From Numida meleagris (lineage: Eukaryota; Chordata; Aves; Galliformes; Numididae), in NCBI RefSeq assembly GCF_002078875.1, contig NC_034414.1:14620107-14684106 (forward strand): a DNA stretch of 64,000 nucleotides, read 5' to 3'. The notes under the pieces were generated by a model. The model did no database searches, had not been told where the DNA came from, and saw only the letters and a list, made by a program, of their open reading frames with translations. How positions within the stretch are numbered: position 1 is the first letter of the stretch; every line of letters starts with the position of its first letter. Positions 1-14,100 of this stretch are shown here, in pieces. The translations under genes and the position numbers were made by a program.

Positions 1-764
1 AGCCCTAACGTGACAGGAGTGAGAAGGACGACAAACACATTCCCCAGTGGTCAAGTGCAAGAAATAAATGCTGCAGGGATGGTTCCACAAGCACGATATG
101 GTTATGCTGCATCTAGCATTTCTGAGCTCAAATTTGCAGCTGGTCACCCGCCAACCCTATTCCCTACAGTATGATGGGGTTTTTTTTAGGATAGCCCCCA
201 ACTAGGAGATTTTCGATTAAACAAGGGCATCGTTCAGCACCTGCCTCCGTCTCTATGAAAGCCAGTGCGGCACCAGCGCATTACATGGCACAGCAGCAGT
301 ATGCATTATTTCCAAACAGGCCAGAGAAAGGAGTTTAAACACTTCCAAGTGTTGCACCAGCTCTACCACCATATAGCTACGCAATTCCCACTAAATGCTA
401 CGTATATATATCCATACCTGTATATGCGTAACTCCGTAAAAGAACATACACATTCTGAAGGGCTTTCAAGGAGCCTTTTTTAAACAGAAGAAACAAATGG
501 AAGTAAGAACTTTATGCTTATGTAAGACTGATGGCATCAGTCATCCTACTGTACAAATGTAAAAAACCTTGCTCAGTGATATCCATCGCAAAGAAGGCTC
601 AAGGAAAGGGAAGGCACGCACCCCTCCTGCTGGATTATACTGAGAGGGGCACAGGAGGACAAAAGACACACAAATTAGATCACTTAACTCTCACCTCTTG
701 GATGCTCTGGGCACACACCAGCTTTGCTAATCCTTGCATTACACATGGGACAAGCACTGTGAGC

Positions 765-845
765 AGTAATCTCCTAAGTGACTTGCCCAGGGTTACAAAG
801 TCACCAAGTATCAGAACTGGGCTTAGTCCCTGCAGTCTCTTGTCC
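765..845 (-). mobile_element. MIR-type SINE remnant
   Basis: Contains taagtgacttgcccagggtt, then acaaagtcaccaagtatcag, the reverse complement of the MIR core (cttgggcaagtcactt). MIR is an old tRNA-derived CORE-SINE. Ends are approximate. Confidence 0.65.
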
Positions 846-2410
846 CTTCTGCACCATATTGTCTCCACCAACTTCCTCTCTGCTTGCTAGGACACTGGAA
901 AAGCAAGAAACCAAAAGCCTTCTGCAACTTGATACGAAGCCAAGTGCACATGGTGTTAAAAATAAATTCTTGATTAAGGATTTTCTTCAATAGATACATT
1001 CATTAAGAAGTTGCAAAATTTTTTGTAGGTCACAACTTGCTTTCATAACGACAATAAAGTCCAAGTTTTGCATGATATTCCTTCATGCCCCTAGAACAAG
1101 TCAAGACATACAAAAAAATCTCTGATGAAGTTTCAGTGCTTCAAGGAGGTGAGACTTCGGTCTTTCAAGACAAAGGAGCTCAATGCTTAACGCAACAATG
1201 ATTTCATCCCTTGGAGAGGAACAGAGAAACTGGGTGCAACAGCATTTTCACTATTCCCTTTGTCATTTTTTGTCTCCCAGCATCACCACCTCCCCAATAA
1301 AAGCTAACAAGTTCCTAACCTCAAATGATCTAGCACATATCATATTAGAAACATATATGCAGCTTAGAAAAGGAATAACCTTGATTCCTTCCTTGTTTCT
1401 TGTTTCACTGCAATGAACTTAGACTCCTTTATTTCTTTGTTTCACTTTATTTACTCTTTATTTATTCTTTTACCCAAACAATAAACAAATAATAACAGAA
1501 ATCAAACAGTATAGGGAAGGAGGGATGATTTCTTTATGTGAAAGAGATGGAGTAAGCCAAGATGAATATGCAGAAAGTGGCCTTAAACCACCCTCATGCC
1601 CCTCAGATTGTGACTATATTAGGAATCAGCAGACTCCACATGGTTGACTGTGGCTTGTTCTGTAGCTTGGGCTGGAAACTTCACAAAAAAGCACTATACC
1701 TCTCCTTCATTACTCCTAATTGCCTGTATGCTGCAGATGACAAGATACGACAGCACACAGCCCATCAGTGACACATCATTCCTGCACCTGACACACTATC
1801 TTTCAAGACATTTTAGTATTTTCCAAATCCTATGTGTCAGTAGGACTTCTATAAACACAGCGGACGGACCATTTTTCCCAGGGAACTATCAGTAAATATT
1901 TGATGATCAACAACAAATTTAAAGGTAATTCAACAAAACAAACATAATCCATCATATTTTTGTTATATCCAACTACACTACCAACTTGTTAGGGCTGTGA
2001 GGATTTGTGATGCCATTACCAGTAGTTAAAAGATCAAAAGCTGTGGCTTTTGTTCTAAAACACACAAAAACCATTGCAACATACTGACTTTCTGCTAAAA
2101 AAAATCAGTACATTTTTCTTCCTTTTCTCCTTAATAAACTAAGATGTTGATTTTCATCTCTAATGTCTTTGGTTGTCCTAGTATCAGCTCAAACACAACA
2201 AGGCTAAAACAGAATTCTGCCTCATCACTCTGTCCCACTTCTTCCTTTCTCTATCTCTAGAGGAAACTTTGCTTGTTCGATTATGATTCAGGCTTACAGT
2301 GTGGGTGTTAATTTTGACTCAGGCCTTCTTCAAGTCCCTGCAACTTGGTTGTATTAATATCTTATAGATGTTTTCTTTAGAAGAGATCTAAGATAATGAT
2401 TTTCCTTTTG

Positions 2411-2800
2411 TAGAATCATACGAGGGCTGTTCCGAAAGTAATGCCTTCTATTTTATGATCTTGGCCCACAACATCAGAGGCAAATGTTGGTGGTATGACA
2501 GTAGAAGTTAAACCTTCCTGCCAATATTCTGTTACATCTTGTTGCTGTACAACAGATGGCAGCAGAAGGGTAGTTGGACAAAAGATCATCAAGTTCAATC
2601 ATCAACCTGACCTATCAAGGTCCATCATTAAACCCTTAGTCCCTTAGTGCCTAGTCCACACCTCTCTAAAGTACCTCCAGGTTTGGGAATGCCACCATTT
2701 ACCTGGAAAGGCCATCCCAATGCTTGACCACCCTCTCCATGAAGATATTCTTCCTAATATCCAATCTAAACCTCCTCTGGCTCAATTTGAGACCATTAAT
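2411..2800 (-). mobile_element. CR1 LINE 3' fragment, interrupted by a mariner
   Basis: A CR1 retrotransposon fragment on the minus strand. The 3' terminus remains as tagaatcata at 2411-2420. The body resumes at about 2584 with gatcatcaagttcaatcatc and runs through ttcttcctaatatccaatct to a fading end near 2800. The mariner at 2421-2583 lies between them, and about 25-30 bases of CR1 expected at the junction are missing. Only the 3' UTR-like part is present, as is usual for 5'-truncated CR1 copies. Confidence 0.8.
2421..2583 (+). mobile_element. Mariner (Galluhop-like) 5' end fragment
   Basis: Starts right after a TA (2419-2420) with cgagggctgttccgaaagta, the typical terminus of the avian Galluhop mariner. 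About 163 bp remain, ending just inside the start of the transposase coding region, where a stop interrupts the frame soon after the ATG at 2557. The same segment is found reversed at the right end of the long copy near 51 kb. The rest of the element and its other inverted repeat are absent. Confidence 0.8.
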
Positions 2801-2809
2801 GGCTAAAAA

Positions 2810-5035
2810 ATCTAGTCTAATTTAGATAGATAAGTTGTATCTCAATTATTTATCATCATCTCTTTCATCTTAATATATTCTCGCTCCACTGTTAGTAATT
2901 CAAAACAGGTATCAGATAATCACTGCATTACCATGTACTTAGCTTTCCACTTTGACCACTCCTTCCATGCCTCCACTGTCTCCTCCTTTTTGTATACTCC
3001 ATCTAACCCAAGCTAGCTGTCTTTGCTTCCAGATCCCTCCTGCTGTCTCCCTGTAATCAGTCTAGGTTCTCTTCCTCAGCCTTTTGAGGTTGACCTCTAC
3101 CACTGACCAACCTCCACAGCCAGCTTCCACCATCCATTTGTTAAACTTCCAGGCAAACAATTCTGTGCTTTTACAACACTCTCTACACTTGGAAGGACAC
3201 TGTTGTTACTAACCACAGAGCTGTGTCTTCAGCTCTTTCCTGAAGACAGTTCTTTGCCATGATGCTTGACAACAGCTTGGGCTTCCCCGTCGTAAGGCTT
3301 CCAGCAGTTGTTTTGTGTTTGGGATTACAAGCTGACCGGTGTGGAGATTCTCTTTTTATCCCTTTCCCGTCCATTGTCAGCACAGTAAGGTCTTTTTCAT
3401 GGTCAGATGGCTTTTGTGCTATCACACTACAAAGGCATCACTTAGAACAGCCACAGAAATAGTTTTGGTGACAATTCCTCCTTCCCATCTGGTGGGCTAC
3501 GCTACATTTTATTAAAGGGTGTCTTCCCTAGACTCTGAGGAGCTTTGGGAACTAGCTAAGAGACCTCCTGTTGCGGCAAAATGCTATCTCTAAAGTAGGA
3601 CTTTATAGAATAAACAGGCTGGCTCTGAGCAATACCTGACAAAACAATGTTAAAGAAAGACCATCTGGCACAGAAAACACCAGGACCATGCATTACGAGA
3701 TATCTGTGGCAGAATAATAATAACAAACATCCCAGTTATGATTTGTAGAAGATGAAAAGCTGGCTGTAAACCATTAGCAAGAATGGTGTGAAGTACTAAA
3801 ATTCCTGCCAGATGGGATAGCCCACAGCAGCTCATCACTATACATCCCTGTGTGGGAATGCAGATCCTGTTTTCGCAGCCTTAGAGATGAAGGAAATTTA
3901 TGACACATTCACAGCTACACAAATTAGAACCTCTGGGGCAATACAAATATTTATTGCTATAAAAGCTTTAAATGGATAGAGCTCTTTCAATGAAAGCTCA
4001 TATGGAAACACATGGTATTTCAGGTAAGTGTTACAAATGCCAAATAATAAGTCTTGTGCTCTAGGAATGATATTCACACACCTTCTTGCTTTGGTCAGGC
4101 AATAGATGGTTGTTGATTTAGAAGAGCATGTATTACCTGCCTGTTAGGTAAGCAGTTAATAATTACTTTTTATTAAATTGTACAATATTTACTTGTACGA
4201 TGCACAACCTCAGTTAAAACTGCATATGTAGGTCGATCTTCTACACGTGCCTGAGTTTAGACACCACTAATATTCTAGGTAATGTTCTAGGGCTTTTATT
4301 GAGCCAAAAGTTAGTCTGGGTATTTATGTGGCACTGGCTAGCTTTTAAGATACATTATGTCAGATGTGCACTCCAGCAAGATGCACAATCCAAATGCAGT
4401 TATAGAGGACAAGATACGCACAAAGACAATGAAAATCAGCAGAATCCCTGCTTGCTTCTTCTGTGCTCGAGAGTTTACTGCTTTGTGGTCTAATAGCTAT
4501 GGGTAAGAACCTTCATGAAATAACTACATGTGGTGAGATGGTCAACTAGTCTTTTCATACCACATTATAGTTGATTATTATATGAAAATAATGAAAATAA
4601 TACTTAGACCAGGGAACATGGCATGGATTAAGACAATCTGGAGTTGATACAGATATCTAAGCAATTAGTGAGGCCAGGGACATAAGTCAACTAGGAATCT
4701 CCTTTATAAAAACAGATGCCTCTTTAGCTCTTTCCTGTCCTTGTATTCAGTTTTACTCTCATAAGTGTAAAAACCTCTTCAGCTATTTCACAAAGTTCAA
4801 TTCCAAAATCATACACAAACCAAAGGGGCTGCACCACAAATGACATGTGCTACGCATCATCACCCACCCTGATGAAGTCTGAATCACCTCACAGTAGCCC
4901 CAAATCCCCTGGAGATGATTCATGAGATACTGCCTACTCCTTTCAGCTAAGAGCTAGAAAACTCATCACATTTCAAAGCTGTGGTGAATCAGCAAGTGAT
5001 CTGTCTAGGATAAAACAGCCAAAGAAAAGTCTTTT
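2810..5035. other. No recognisable feature
   Basis: Unique intronic sequence. A ctataaaag near 3960 is an isolated TATA-like match. Nothing else supports a gene or repeat. Confidence 0.6.
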
Positions 5036-5139
5036 GAAAAAAAAAAACAAAAAAAACCCTGGCAACTCCTCTCCCATGCTACCACTCTGCAAAATGTTCT
5101 CTCAGGTATATGCATGTAATAACATACGTATAGCAGGGA

Positions 5140-5400
5140 AAGAGTTAAATCTGCCCAGCTCTGATTGGCATGTTGTCATTCTCTGACAGCTTTTTCACTG
5201 CACTGTTGTCTATTGATTAAATAATCTCTATCAGATATTAAGTCCCTTGTTATTGGTGCAGCCTGTAAATTATTCAGAAGTTATATAAATTCTTATGGCG
5301 GGCATGAATTTTTTAAACCCTAATTTGGCACTGGGCCAAGAATTCTTTATTTCTTCTTTTTTCTCATCTGCAAGAAAATGTGCATGAAATAAAATTCTTT
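5140..5400. promoter_or_regulatory. Candidate conserved non-coding element
   Basis: Non-repetitive AT-rich block in intron 3, dense with transcription-factor-like motifs: attgg (inverted CCAAT) at 5164-5168 and in ccttgttattgg near 5245-5256 (SOX-like), tctgacag (MEIS/PREP-like) near 5183, ttgattaaat (PBX-HOX-like) near 5213, and tgtaaattattcag near 5264. No open frame or repeat explains it. Conservation is inferred from texture only. Confidence 0.35.
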
Positions 5401-5409
5401 TTCCAAAAA

Positions 5410-8030
5410 ACAAGTTTAACTACAATCTGCTTGTTTGAGATTCTATTGGACTGAAAACTATGTTTGGACATGAAGAGATTGGGGTGTTCTGAAGAGCGGA
5501 AGAGAGGCAGGAAGATTTAATGCTGTTGTGCTCAGTACACAATATTTATGGTGGACGAAAGGTGTTTGAGCAATGTTGTCGTGGTGTGTAGCCACACGTG
5601 CCAAGGCACTGCAGCATCTCCTGTCAGGGCACACCAGATGGCAGAGAGCTGGCCAGAGGGATCCTCCTCACTGGCCAGGCAGAGCTGAGACAACAGTCAC
5701 CACCTCACTGCCGCAAGTCTGCCAGTGTCCATACACTTCCGGGTTTTACTTCTGAGAGCTAAATGGCCTTTCCTTTAACACCCAAAGCTCAGATACACAC
5801 AAAGTTACCTGCTGAGGCCTGAAAGAGTATTTTGGCAACTCAATATGGATGCCGAGTTGCATCGCCTCTTCACCTTCACTCACATCACCGAACAGCAGCA
5901 CTCCAGGCCTGCTTCCTCCCAGGCCATGGGAGGCACACAAGCACACGCATGGGGCAACAAGGAGAAAACACACTCAGGTTTTTGTGCAGAGCTTGCTAAG
6001 GCCATGTTGTGCAAGCTGTAAAATTAACCACCAACCCTACTCCTGCGCAGGCCCAGCTCCATGCCCAGCTGGCATCCCTCTGTAGGTCGAGGCACCATCT
6101 CCGCACCTGCTCCCCTTGGCCTCTCCTCATCGCCAGGCCCACCTGTGATGCACAGCCCCACACACGCTGGCTCTGCTCCTAACGCTGACTGCCTTGCCCT
6201 CAGCCACACGTGCTTGGAGTTTGTGACAGGATTAAAACACTTCAGCAGCAGAAGAAAAGAGGTCAAAGTGGCTGGTTATGAATATTTCTCTTATTTCTAA
6301 TCAAGGCCTAGATGAAACATTATTTTGTCTTCCAACCACATTTTGTTTTCTTTCCCTGCATCTGCAGCATCCAACACCCCACACCCAGACTACCAAGAAG
6401 TGTACCTACCAAGAAATTGATCTTCAGTGCTGAACCCTTGGAGCCACCCTAATGTTCTGAGCCCTCATTCTGCCTTTCTCAGCTTTTCCCCACAGGTGGG
6501 TTGAATGCCAGAGTTCTGTGCTACTGGTAACAAAAGAACAAGCAGAACCTTTTTTTCCGTTTCTCGCATCCTCTGTCACCTCACAATTAGTTGTCAAGAA
6601 AAAAAGGAACAGAATTACAGGAAAAACCCTGCAGGAAAGGACCAGCAGCATGAATGCCTCTGCAGACACCACCAGAGCTGTTAGTCTTTGACACCTGCTG
6701 GCAGTCGGTCTTGCCTAAGCCAAGAATGTGAGCTGTGCGCAGGGAGGAGGACATTTTAATTTTGTTATCTGGCTCGCTGGGAAGCACCTTCACCTCTGAA
6801 ATTAGGAGGTGGCGTGTTGTGTACATTGCAGTAAGGCTTGGGCACCTGCCCAGAGCTAGCATTGTGATGCTGAATGATGAAGGGGAACTGTTGTGCTTGG
6901 AAAAAGAGCTGATGAATGCATGGTGCATTTCAGAGAACAGGAGACGATGCCAATATTCTGATGTCCACTCTCAAAGCACCTTCTCTGCTTAAAATGCCAA
7001 ATAAGTCAGACTTGAGAGAGATTAAAATAAATGTTCCCATAAAATAAAAAAAAAAGTATAGATTTAAAAATGCATGGATATAAATAAATGCATACATACA
7101 TATCTGCATGTACCTGCAAATAGAAATGTACAGGTATATATACAGTCATACTAAGAGAAAGGCAACAGAGAAATACTGGTACAAACAACTAAAAGAAAAG
7201 GGCACGGAGTGGTGCGACAACATCCTTATTCTGTCTTATTCCCATTCTCTGCCAGAACTCCCATAATTTAAACTAAACAGATGATGAAATGAGATTGAAC
7301 AGATAATGCCAGCCCTGTCAGGACTTCTCCAGAGTTAACTATAATACTTTGACACATCTGCTTTAGAAAGGGAAGGTCCTTCTCCTCCGGACTGTATGAT
7401 GGCATTTACATTACCAAACTAACAGCTCCTCCAACAGCAGGAGGATTTCTTTTATAAGATCAAAAGAAAAGCTGAGTTTACTGCATAAAGTACAGCAAAT
7501 GTACATATCAGAGATTTAAAAATAAAACATAGGATTGCTTCCTAGAAAAAATCTGAGCCACTCATGAAGGACAGCGTTTTGCACGTTTCTCCTTATTTAT
7601 TCTTCAACTAGTCTGTTGGTAAGAACCTCTGGCTCATTCACAGAGGTAGTGCTGTTAATAGCGTACGAACTCCTCCCTTCTAGACTACACAAAACACCAT
7701 CTAGAGCCAATTCAGGAAAGACCTTTTCTATACATAGCACAGAAGAAAGAGGACTATCACCCAACTTCAAGTGGTTTATGTGCAGTGCAGAAAACATACG
7801 ACCAAAAGAACGTTTCCACTCCAACACATATTAAAGAATATGTCTAAACCTCAATTTGGCTGTCACTTTGCTTATTCCCTTAGTTTATTCATATTTCTCA
7901 TCAATTCCTGACTATCTGAACTTGTTTAGTCATAATTACTGGTGCATACTCAAATTGTGGCGGCTCATTTGATCACTCCCCGTTAGGAATCAGCAAAAGA
8001 CTTTCTTAAAGAACTCTGGGCTTACCCCAT
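5410..8030. other. No recognisable gene
   Basis: Intronic. 5.57-6.25 kb is somewhat GC-richer with overlapping short frames on both strands, none like a known protein; 7.02-7.15 kb is simple sequence. Confidence 0.6.
7020..7145. repeat. AT-rich simple-sequence region
   Basis: Includes a ten-base A run, taaataaatgcatacataca and repeated tgcatgtac-like steps ending in ggtatatatacag. Low complexity, no gene signal. Confidence 0.7.
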
Positions 8031-8039
8031 ACCCATCTG

Positions 8040-8125
8040 CTTTGCCTCATTCTCTGTCTTTAAAATGGGAAGGGTGAAACACTCCTCAGTGATGTATTGT
8101 GATTAGTTCTTTGGCATCTGAAATA
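8040..8125 (+). mobile_element. MIR-type SINE remnant
   Basis: gcctcattctctgtctttaa followed by aatgggaagggtgaaac resembles the MIR stretch gcctcagtttccccatctgtaaaatgggg in plus orientation, followed by gatgtattgtgattag near the expected position. Diverged. Confidence 0.5.
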
Positions 8126-10345
8126 TCACCCACAATTCACAAGCTTCTCTGAAACCATGCCACTATCGTTACTGTTGAGATGGCAGGCATGATGGAAAGG
8201 TGCTGCCACAACCAGAGAGCAATCCCTCTTTTGATGCTGGTGAGAACCAGAGGTCATTGTGTCTTATTTAGGAATGTACTTGCATCCTCATTTTTCATCC
8301 CACACACATCTCACCCTAACACAGGCACTCTTTTCCACTTCTTAGATTTATCCAAGGCTATGGCTGTTTCTAATTTTAGACGGGAAGGCTTGGCTGCAGC
8401 TCTGCATTATGTCTTTTCTTTAAAATAGTGACTAATAAAAAATGAATTACAATTAGGAGTCATAGGCAGTTTCATGGAGTCAGTGTCTTTCAGCAGAGGG
8501 ATTCAGTGCTTTCGTGGGTAGAGGCAGACAGCTCAGTCTTACAGAGCCAGGAGCTAGGGCACAAAGAGAATTTTGTGTGACTGGCAAAGCCTGCTTTGGA
8601 GCCCAACATACCTAGAAGCCAGGAACTCCAGATACAGGTCAAAGATATGGGATGCTTCCCTTTACAAGGTGATTTTCAGCAGGAAGATAGCGTATCTACC
8701 AAGAAATACAGTCATTTTTTGGAAGTCTTTGTGTAAGACTATTCCCACTGCTCTGAGCACTAGATATACTTGGCTTGGAGCAAAATACACCCGAAGCCTT
8801 TTGGGAGGAAAGAAGGATTACTTAGCTCAGCTGTTGCCTTCACAGGTATTCAGAGTAAGAAGGTATTCAGCACCTCAATAATCCATCTCTTCACCTCAAG
8901 TCTTTGTCCTTCACATATTCCTACCTTGTTTTCAGCACCATTCCTACATTGTTTTCACCAAGTATACTGCACCTACCTGGAACACATCAGCTGCAAGCTG
9001 GGTTTATGCTAGTGTCCATGTTTTTGTGTGCATGTACATCTAAATTATGAAACATTCAAATAAACAAGAATATTCCTCCTCTTTAACCAAAAGAAAGCTG
9101 GGGGCCTGATTTTAACCTCTCTTAAAACAGAAGAAAGTGGTATGTACTCTTACAGATGGCACCAATCCTTCCTTTTCAGGATTAAAGGAGAACATCCTGC
9201 CTGTAAAGTCTCATGTGTGCTAACCTTCTCCTGCACACTGAGCAGACTGCATCAGATCAGGGCCTCTGTTTTCATCTGGGGCAAACCAGGCTTAATGGAG
9301 CCGCGACCACTTATACCACTGAGAACAGAGCACTCAATATGCAGCTCAGAGAGCATCTGAGCCAGCCTACACCACGTGCCTGCACAAGTGCACTCTGGCA
9401 ACCCCACTTCACTGCCAATGGCAGGTTCTGCCCCATAGGAGGATGGGGAATCCAAAACAAATTACTGACTGCTCCACTAAGCGAACCTTTTGGCACAGAA
9501 GCCTCACTTCCTAGAAAAGGAATTCATTGCTCCAGTAACAAGGCTGGCTGAAAAATCCATGAGGGAATGTTACTTCCATTCAGAACACTTTCTTTGGGTA
9601 AACAGTTATTCCCTTCTTGTATTGTGACATTGTGGAGAGGTCACTGAAGGATGCTGGTTTTTAAAAATTGTTTAATTCTTTTTAACACTCTCTTCTACTT
9701 GCAATAACCTGCTAAAATGATGAAAATAACATTGAGTTTCCTACTGGTTTGCCCTTTTCCGTTTGGAGAGCATTGATTTTTTTGCCTGTTGTGCTAAGAT
9801 TAATGTGGCCTGTTTGTTTGACAACAAATTCAACGTATCTAGCGCCGTGTCAAGCTAAAATGACTCTGTCTGTGGGCAGCATCCCTGCCTGGCACTGTAA
9901 TGATCTGAAAAAAGAAGGCTTTGCTAGTTAACTGTCGCTGCAAAACCATGAGGATATTTCAGTAGCCTTTAAAAACAAAAATTGTTGTTGATAGTATATT
10001 TAAAATATTGCTGGCAAGCATCAAGAGATTCAGTGAAAACTAATAGGCAAGGGAGGATATCCAAATTATTCACTTAACAGCCTGTCATAGTTTTGATTGT
10101 AAATGTTTCCAGATCATACAGGTAGAAATCTTCCCCTCCCTCTTGCTGTTTGATAGAAAACATTGACTTGTTCTCTCTCATCCATTTTAAGTAGAATGGT
10201 ATAAGCAAAGTACAGGGAAGAAGATGAGAAAAGCCAATAAAATAAGGACTGTTTCTTCCTCATCTAAGTATCAGATATGGACACCAGTTAAGAGTGAAAA
10301 TACATCATGCTCTGCTCTTTTGGAAATGCCACCATGTTACAGAAA

Positions 10346-10549
<204 letters not shown>

Positions 10550-10984
10550 TTAGAATGCATCACATATCATAACATTTTCTTCCCACTTACCCATTTCCTA
10601 CTCCTCCTCATATGCATAGGATTCTTCAACAATATATTATATTTAGCACTCAAATAATAATTTTTTAAAAATGATTAGGTCTCAGCACTCCCCGTGCCCT
10701 GCAGGGCAGAAAATTGGCAACATTTCAAAGTTGAAAGAAGAGTCCCAGATCTATCAGTCAGTGTCAGGAGCTATAGGAGCATTTGAAGCTACTGCTGCCT
10801 CACTACCCAAAGCCATGACACATTCTCAAAGTACGGAAGCTCCAACATGGCAAAGAGGGCTCTCCTGACCTCTCATATGCATGAGTGGCCACACTGCACT
10901 ATGCATTGCATGCTCCATTAATATGAGAAAATTCCCATCCTGAAGAACTGGCAATTATGTAGGGGAGATGAAGGGCAGAAAAGT

Positions 10985-11090
10985 ATTGTTATTTTAGAGC
11001 CACAGAACTGAGGCACAGAAAGAGAAAGAAAGAAAAGAGGTGACATAAGAAGTACAAGGTACAACAAGAAATTAAACCCGATTACTGGCG
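10985..11090 (-). mobile_element. MIR-type SINE remnant
   Basis: cacagaactgaggcacagaa, an aaga-rich expansion, then gaggtgacataagaagtaca and aaattaaacccgattactgg, matching the order of a reverse-complemented MIR. It lies about 0.5 kb inside intron 2 from exon 3. Confidence 0.55.
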
Positions 11091-11109
11091 CTTTGCTGTT
11101 CAGAGCCTT

Positions 11110-14100
11110 AAGCGTAAGACCTTGTTTTCTCTCAATACCCAATCTGCCCGAGCACAGCTACTTCTAAGAGCGTGTCTTTAACACTGAGTTAATAAGTTGT
11201 GACTAAGTCTCTGTAATTAGCACAAGTCTTGTTCTTACCCAAAATTCCTATCATGACTGCAGCATGGTTCTAACTTGAATTTACTAAGGGTATTCATTAG
11301 AGATGAAGTCAGTGCAGCTCCTCAGCTGCTAGCAAAATTGCTCAGTGCTGCTCAAAGACACTGTGACTGCTCTGATTTGACCTAGGCTAACTTGAAGGGA
11401 GTTAATGTAGCACTGTGGAGACTGTAGATAACTGAAATAAACTCTGCAACAGCATGTAATCTAAGCAACACAGGAATTTCCAGGAATCCACAAGGCCAAG
11501 AAAATGCCCTAAAGAAGAACACAAGAACAACTAGGTAGTGCTTTTTTCTTTCTGTTCTTCAAATAAATGATTGTCTTAAAGTTGCTATCAACAAACTACA
11601 AAAGTATCCTTGAACACCTCCTCAGCAGGGCTCAGACAAATAATTAGGAACTTGTTCCAGAATAGCCTTAGTTCTTGAAGTCATTTAATTTCCTGAGATA
11701 TCATCCTCTACTAAACCTGAACACAGACAACTTTCCTTGAGTGCTAGTAAGATACTCAGCAGGAAATTAGAAAATGCTAGTTTTCCAGCAACAAAAAGAG
11801 GAAGAGGATCTCCCAGCACCTTGGCTATCACCTCAGATCTCTCTTCCTCGATACTACCACACAAAAGCCTCACACTTGGCCTTCCTCATGTATCAGGATG
11901 GAGGAAAGGGTGTTTTTTTCATGTGTCACTCTTATTCTTTCGAAGGCACACTGCAGACTCAAAAGAGAAACCTACTTCCACACTTGTGATCTCTGGAAAC
12001 AGCTACTACAAGGAAGTGGGGAAAAAGTGTAGCAGAAGGCTCTACTGGAATTGTGTACGTGTATCAGCATGTAAACATATAAGTACGCAGCATTTCCAGA
12101 AATAATATGAATTCAGTGATACATAGTACTTGATGTTGACAGCTCTGCAGGCATAACTGGCTCATGACCAGCACTCAGATGAAAGCCACTTATACAAACA
12201 GGAAACGAGAACTGGGTAGATCTCAACTGAACAGCTACTCCACTGAAAAGAATGGCAGGAGAGCTAGTTTATGTAATTTTTCTCTCCTCTTCAAAAAAAC
12301 TTGTTACTCTTTTACCCCTATGGGATACGCACTGATATTTGCAGAGAGCTTGCTGAAGTTGGATTTGCTTCAAGGATGAGGAAAAACAAAACAGAAAAAG
12401 CACCCACTCCCATCACAATTCTCCAATAGTGACCAGATTCAGACATTAGCATCATGCACCATAACTGCTCAGAAGCTGAAGCTCCCACAGCACAATTCCC
12501 TTTGGATGAACGAGACCAGATACTTCCTGGGGAACACACCCACTGCACTAGCTACGGCAGCGGCCATTCAACCCCATTCTCCATCCTGTGAGTTTCCTGC
12601 CTGCGTACAATGAAATTCCCTGTAGATGGACTAAATGACTGTATTGGAGATTCACTTCTGAAAAACCTCTTGGTGGGTGCTTTGGCAACGCATGTTCAGA
12701 CCAAGTGAGTGATGGATGGCAGCATCTCAGCAGGGTCCTGCTTGGTTACTGTCCTAAAGCAAGAGATAAGGAAGTGATTTATGAGTACTGCTCAGAGAAG
12801 GGGATTCAGTTACAGCACTGCATGGCCTGTGTTCAGTAACAGAAAATCAGGCAAGAAAGCAAATATCCACTTACTACCTACATACTTAGGCTAGAAAGCT
12901 ATTAAAAGGAAATAATCCAAGTTACTTTACTTTCATCACTATAAGTGTTTGAGCGTGCAACGTCCTGCACATATTTTTAACTTCCTGGAAACTAGATCCC
13001 CAGAGGAAATACAGTTTCAGAGGTCTTGACTTCAAGCTCAGGCATGCAGAAAACATCCAGCTTGATGTGCCTATGGCAGCACTGCCTTGCAACGTATTCA
13101 GTTATGTGCTGCACCTCTCCAGTGCAGGCCACAGCCTGCTTTCCAGCCTACTACTTTTTTTCTAGCTGTCAAACAGGGACAAAACCAACCTACTCTTCGA
13201 AGTGGGACCCTGTACAAGCCTTCAGTGAGAAGGAGCTTTATGAAGGAAAAGTGTTTGTACTTCTGACTGTCTGGGCCCATTGACAAGACACTGGTGGCTG
13301 TATTACTTCAACAGCAAGAGACTCCCAGGTCTCTGAACAACCAAACTGACTAAGATCATCCTCAAAAATCTGATAGTAGTGCCACATCTCTTCTCTCTTT
13401 CAAAGAAATACAAGAGTTCCCAAAAAACAGCAGTGGACCACCTTCTCAAGGTGACTACTGCAGCTGTTGTCATAGGGTGGCTCTCCTGGTTCCCATCCTC
13501 ACAGAGAAGCCAGAAATTGTTAAGTGCTGAATACAGACTGTAGATCTCAAAAGCAACGTTACTGATGGAGGATCTGGCACCAAAGAAGTATTACCTTTCT
13601 ACAAAGTAGATGAGGCCTTAAAAAGCAGGCAGCTTTGCCTTCTTCCCTACAGCTCTTGCAGCTATTGGCATGCCTTTTTTTGCACACTCCTGTGCTTTCA
13701 GGCCGCACAGTGCTGTCCGGTTCTGAACTGGCAAGGACGGGAGAGCATAGAAACCCTGCAGGGGTGTTTGCTTTAATGCAGAAGCAATTATCAGAAAGCA
13801 GGCCAAACTCTGAATAGCCTGTCTGGGGAGGCTCAGAGTCTGTGATAAACAGTATTCATGGAGAAACATTTGCATAGTAGTTAAAAAAGAAGGGAAAAAA
13901 GTGGAGCCCTCAACATCACACAGACACCAGGGCACGTGATGGGATCCCAGAAATAGCCTGGGCTGCCTCATACCAGAGCAGGTTATTGACTGTGCAGCAC
14001 TCCAGTGCCTTGGAGCTAAGGGGAAAAGCAGTGAAAGGCTGCGCAGGGCAAATAGAGACACACTGCTAACTTGTAACCATGCAGGTGCCAATTAGAGGCT

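Noticed and set aside
2416..2598. 60-residue minus frame
   Set aside because: It runs antisense across the mariner terminus and the CR1 junction.
3955..3970. TATA-like ctataaaagc
   Set aside because: Single AT-rich match in an intron with no gene start downstream on either strand.
13618..14091. 157-residue minus-strand open frame
   Set aside because: No known motif. Its composition is like translated random intron, and no flanking splice signals fit a BRSK2 exon.
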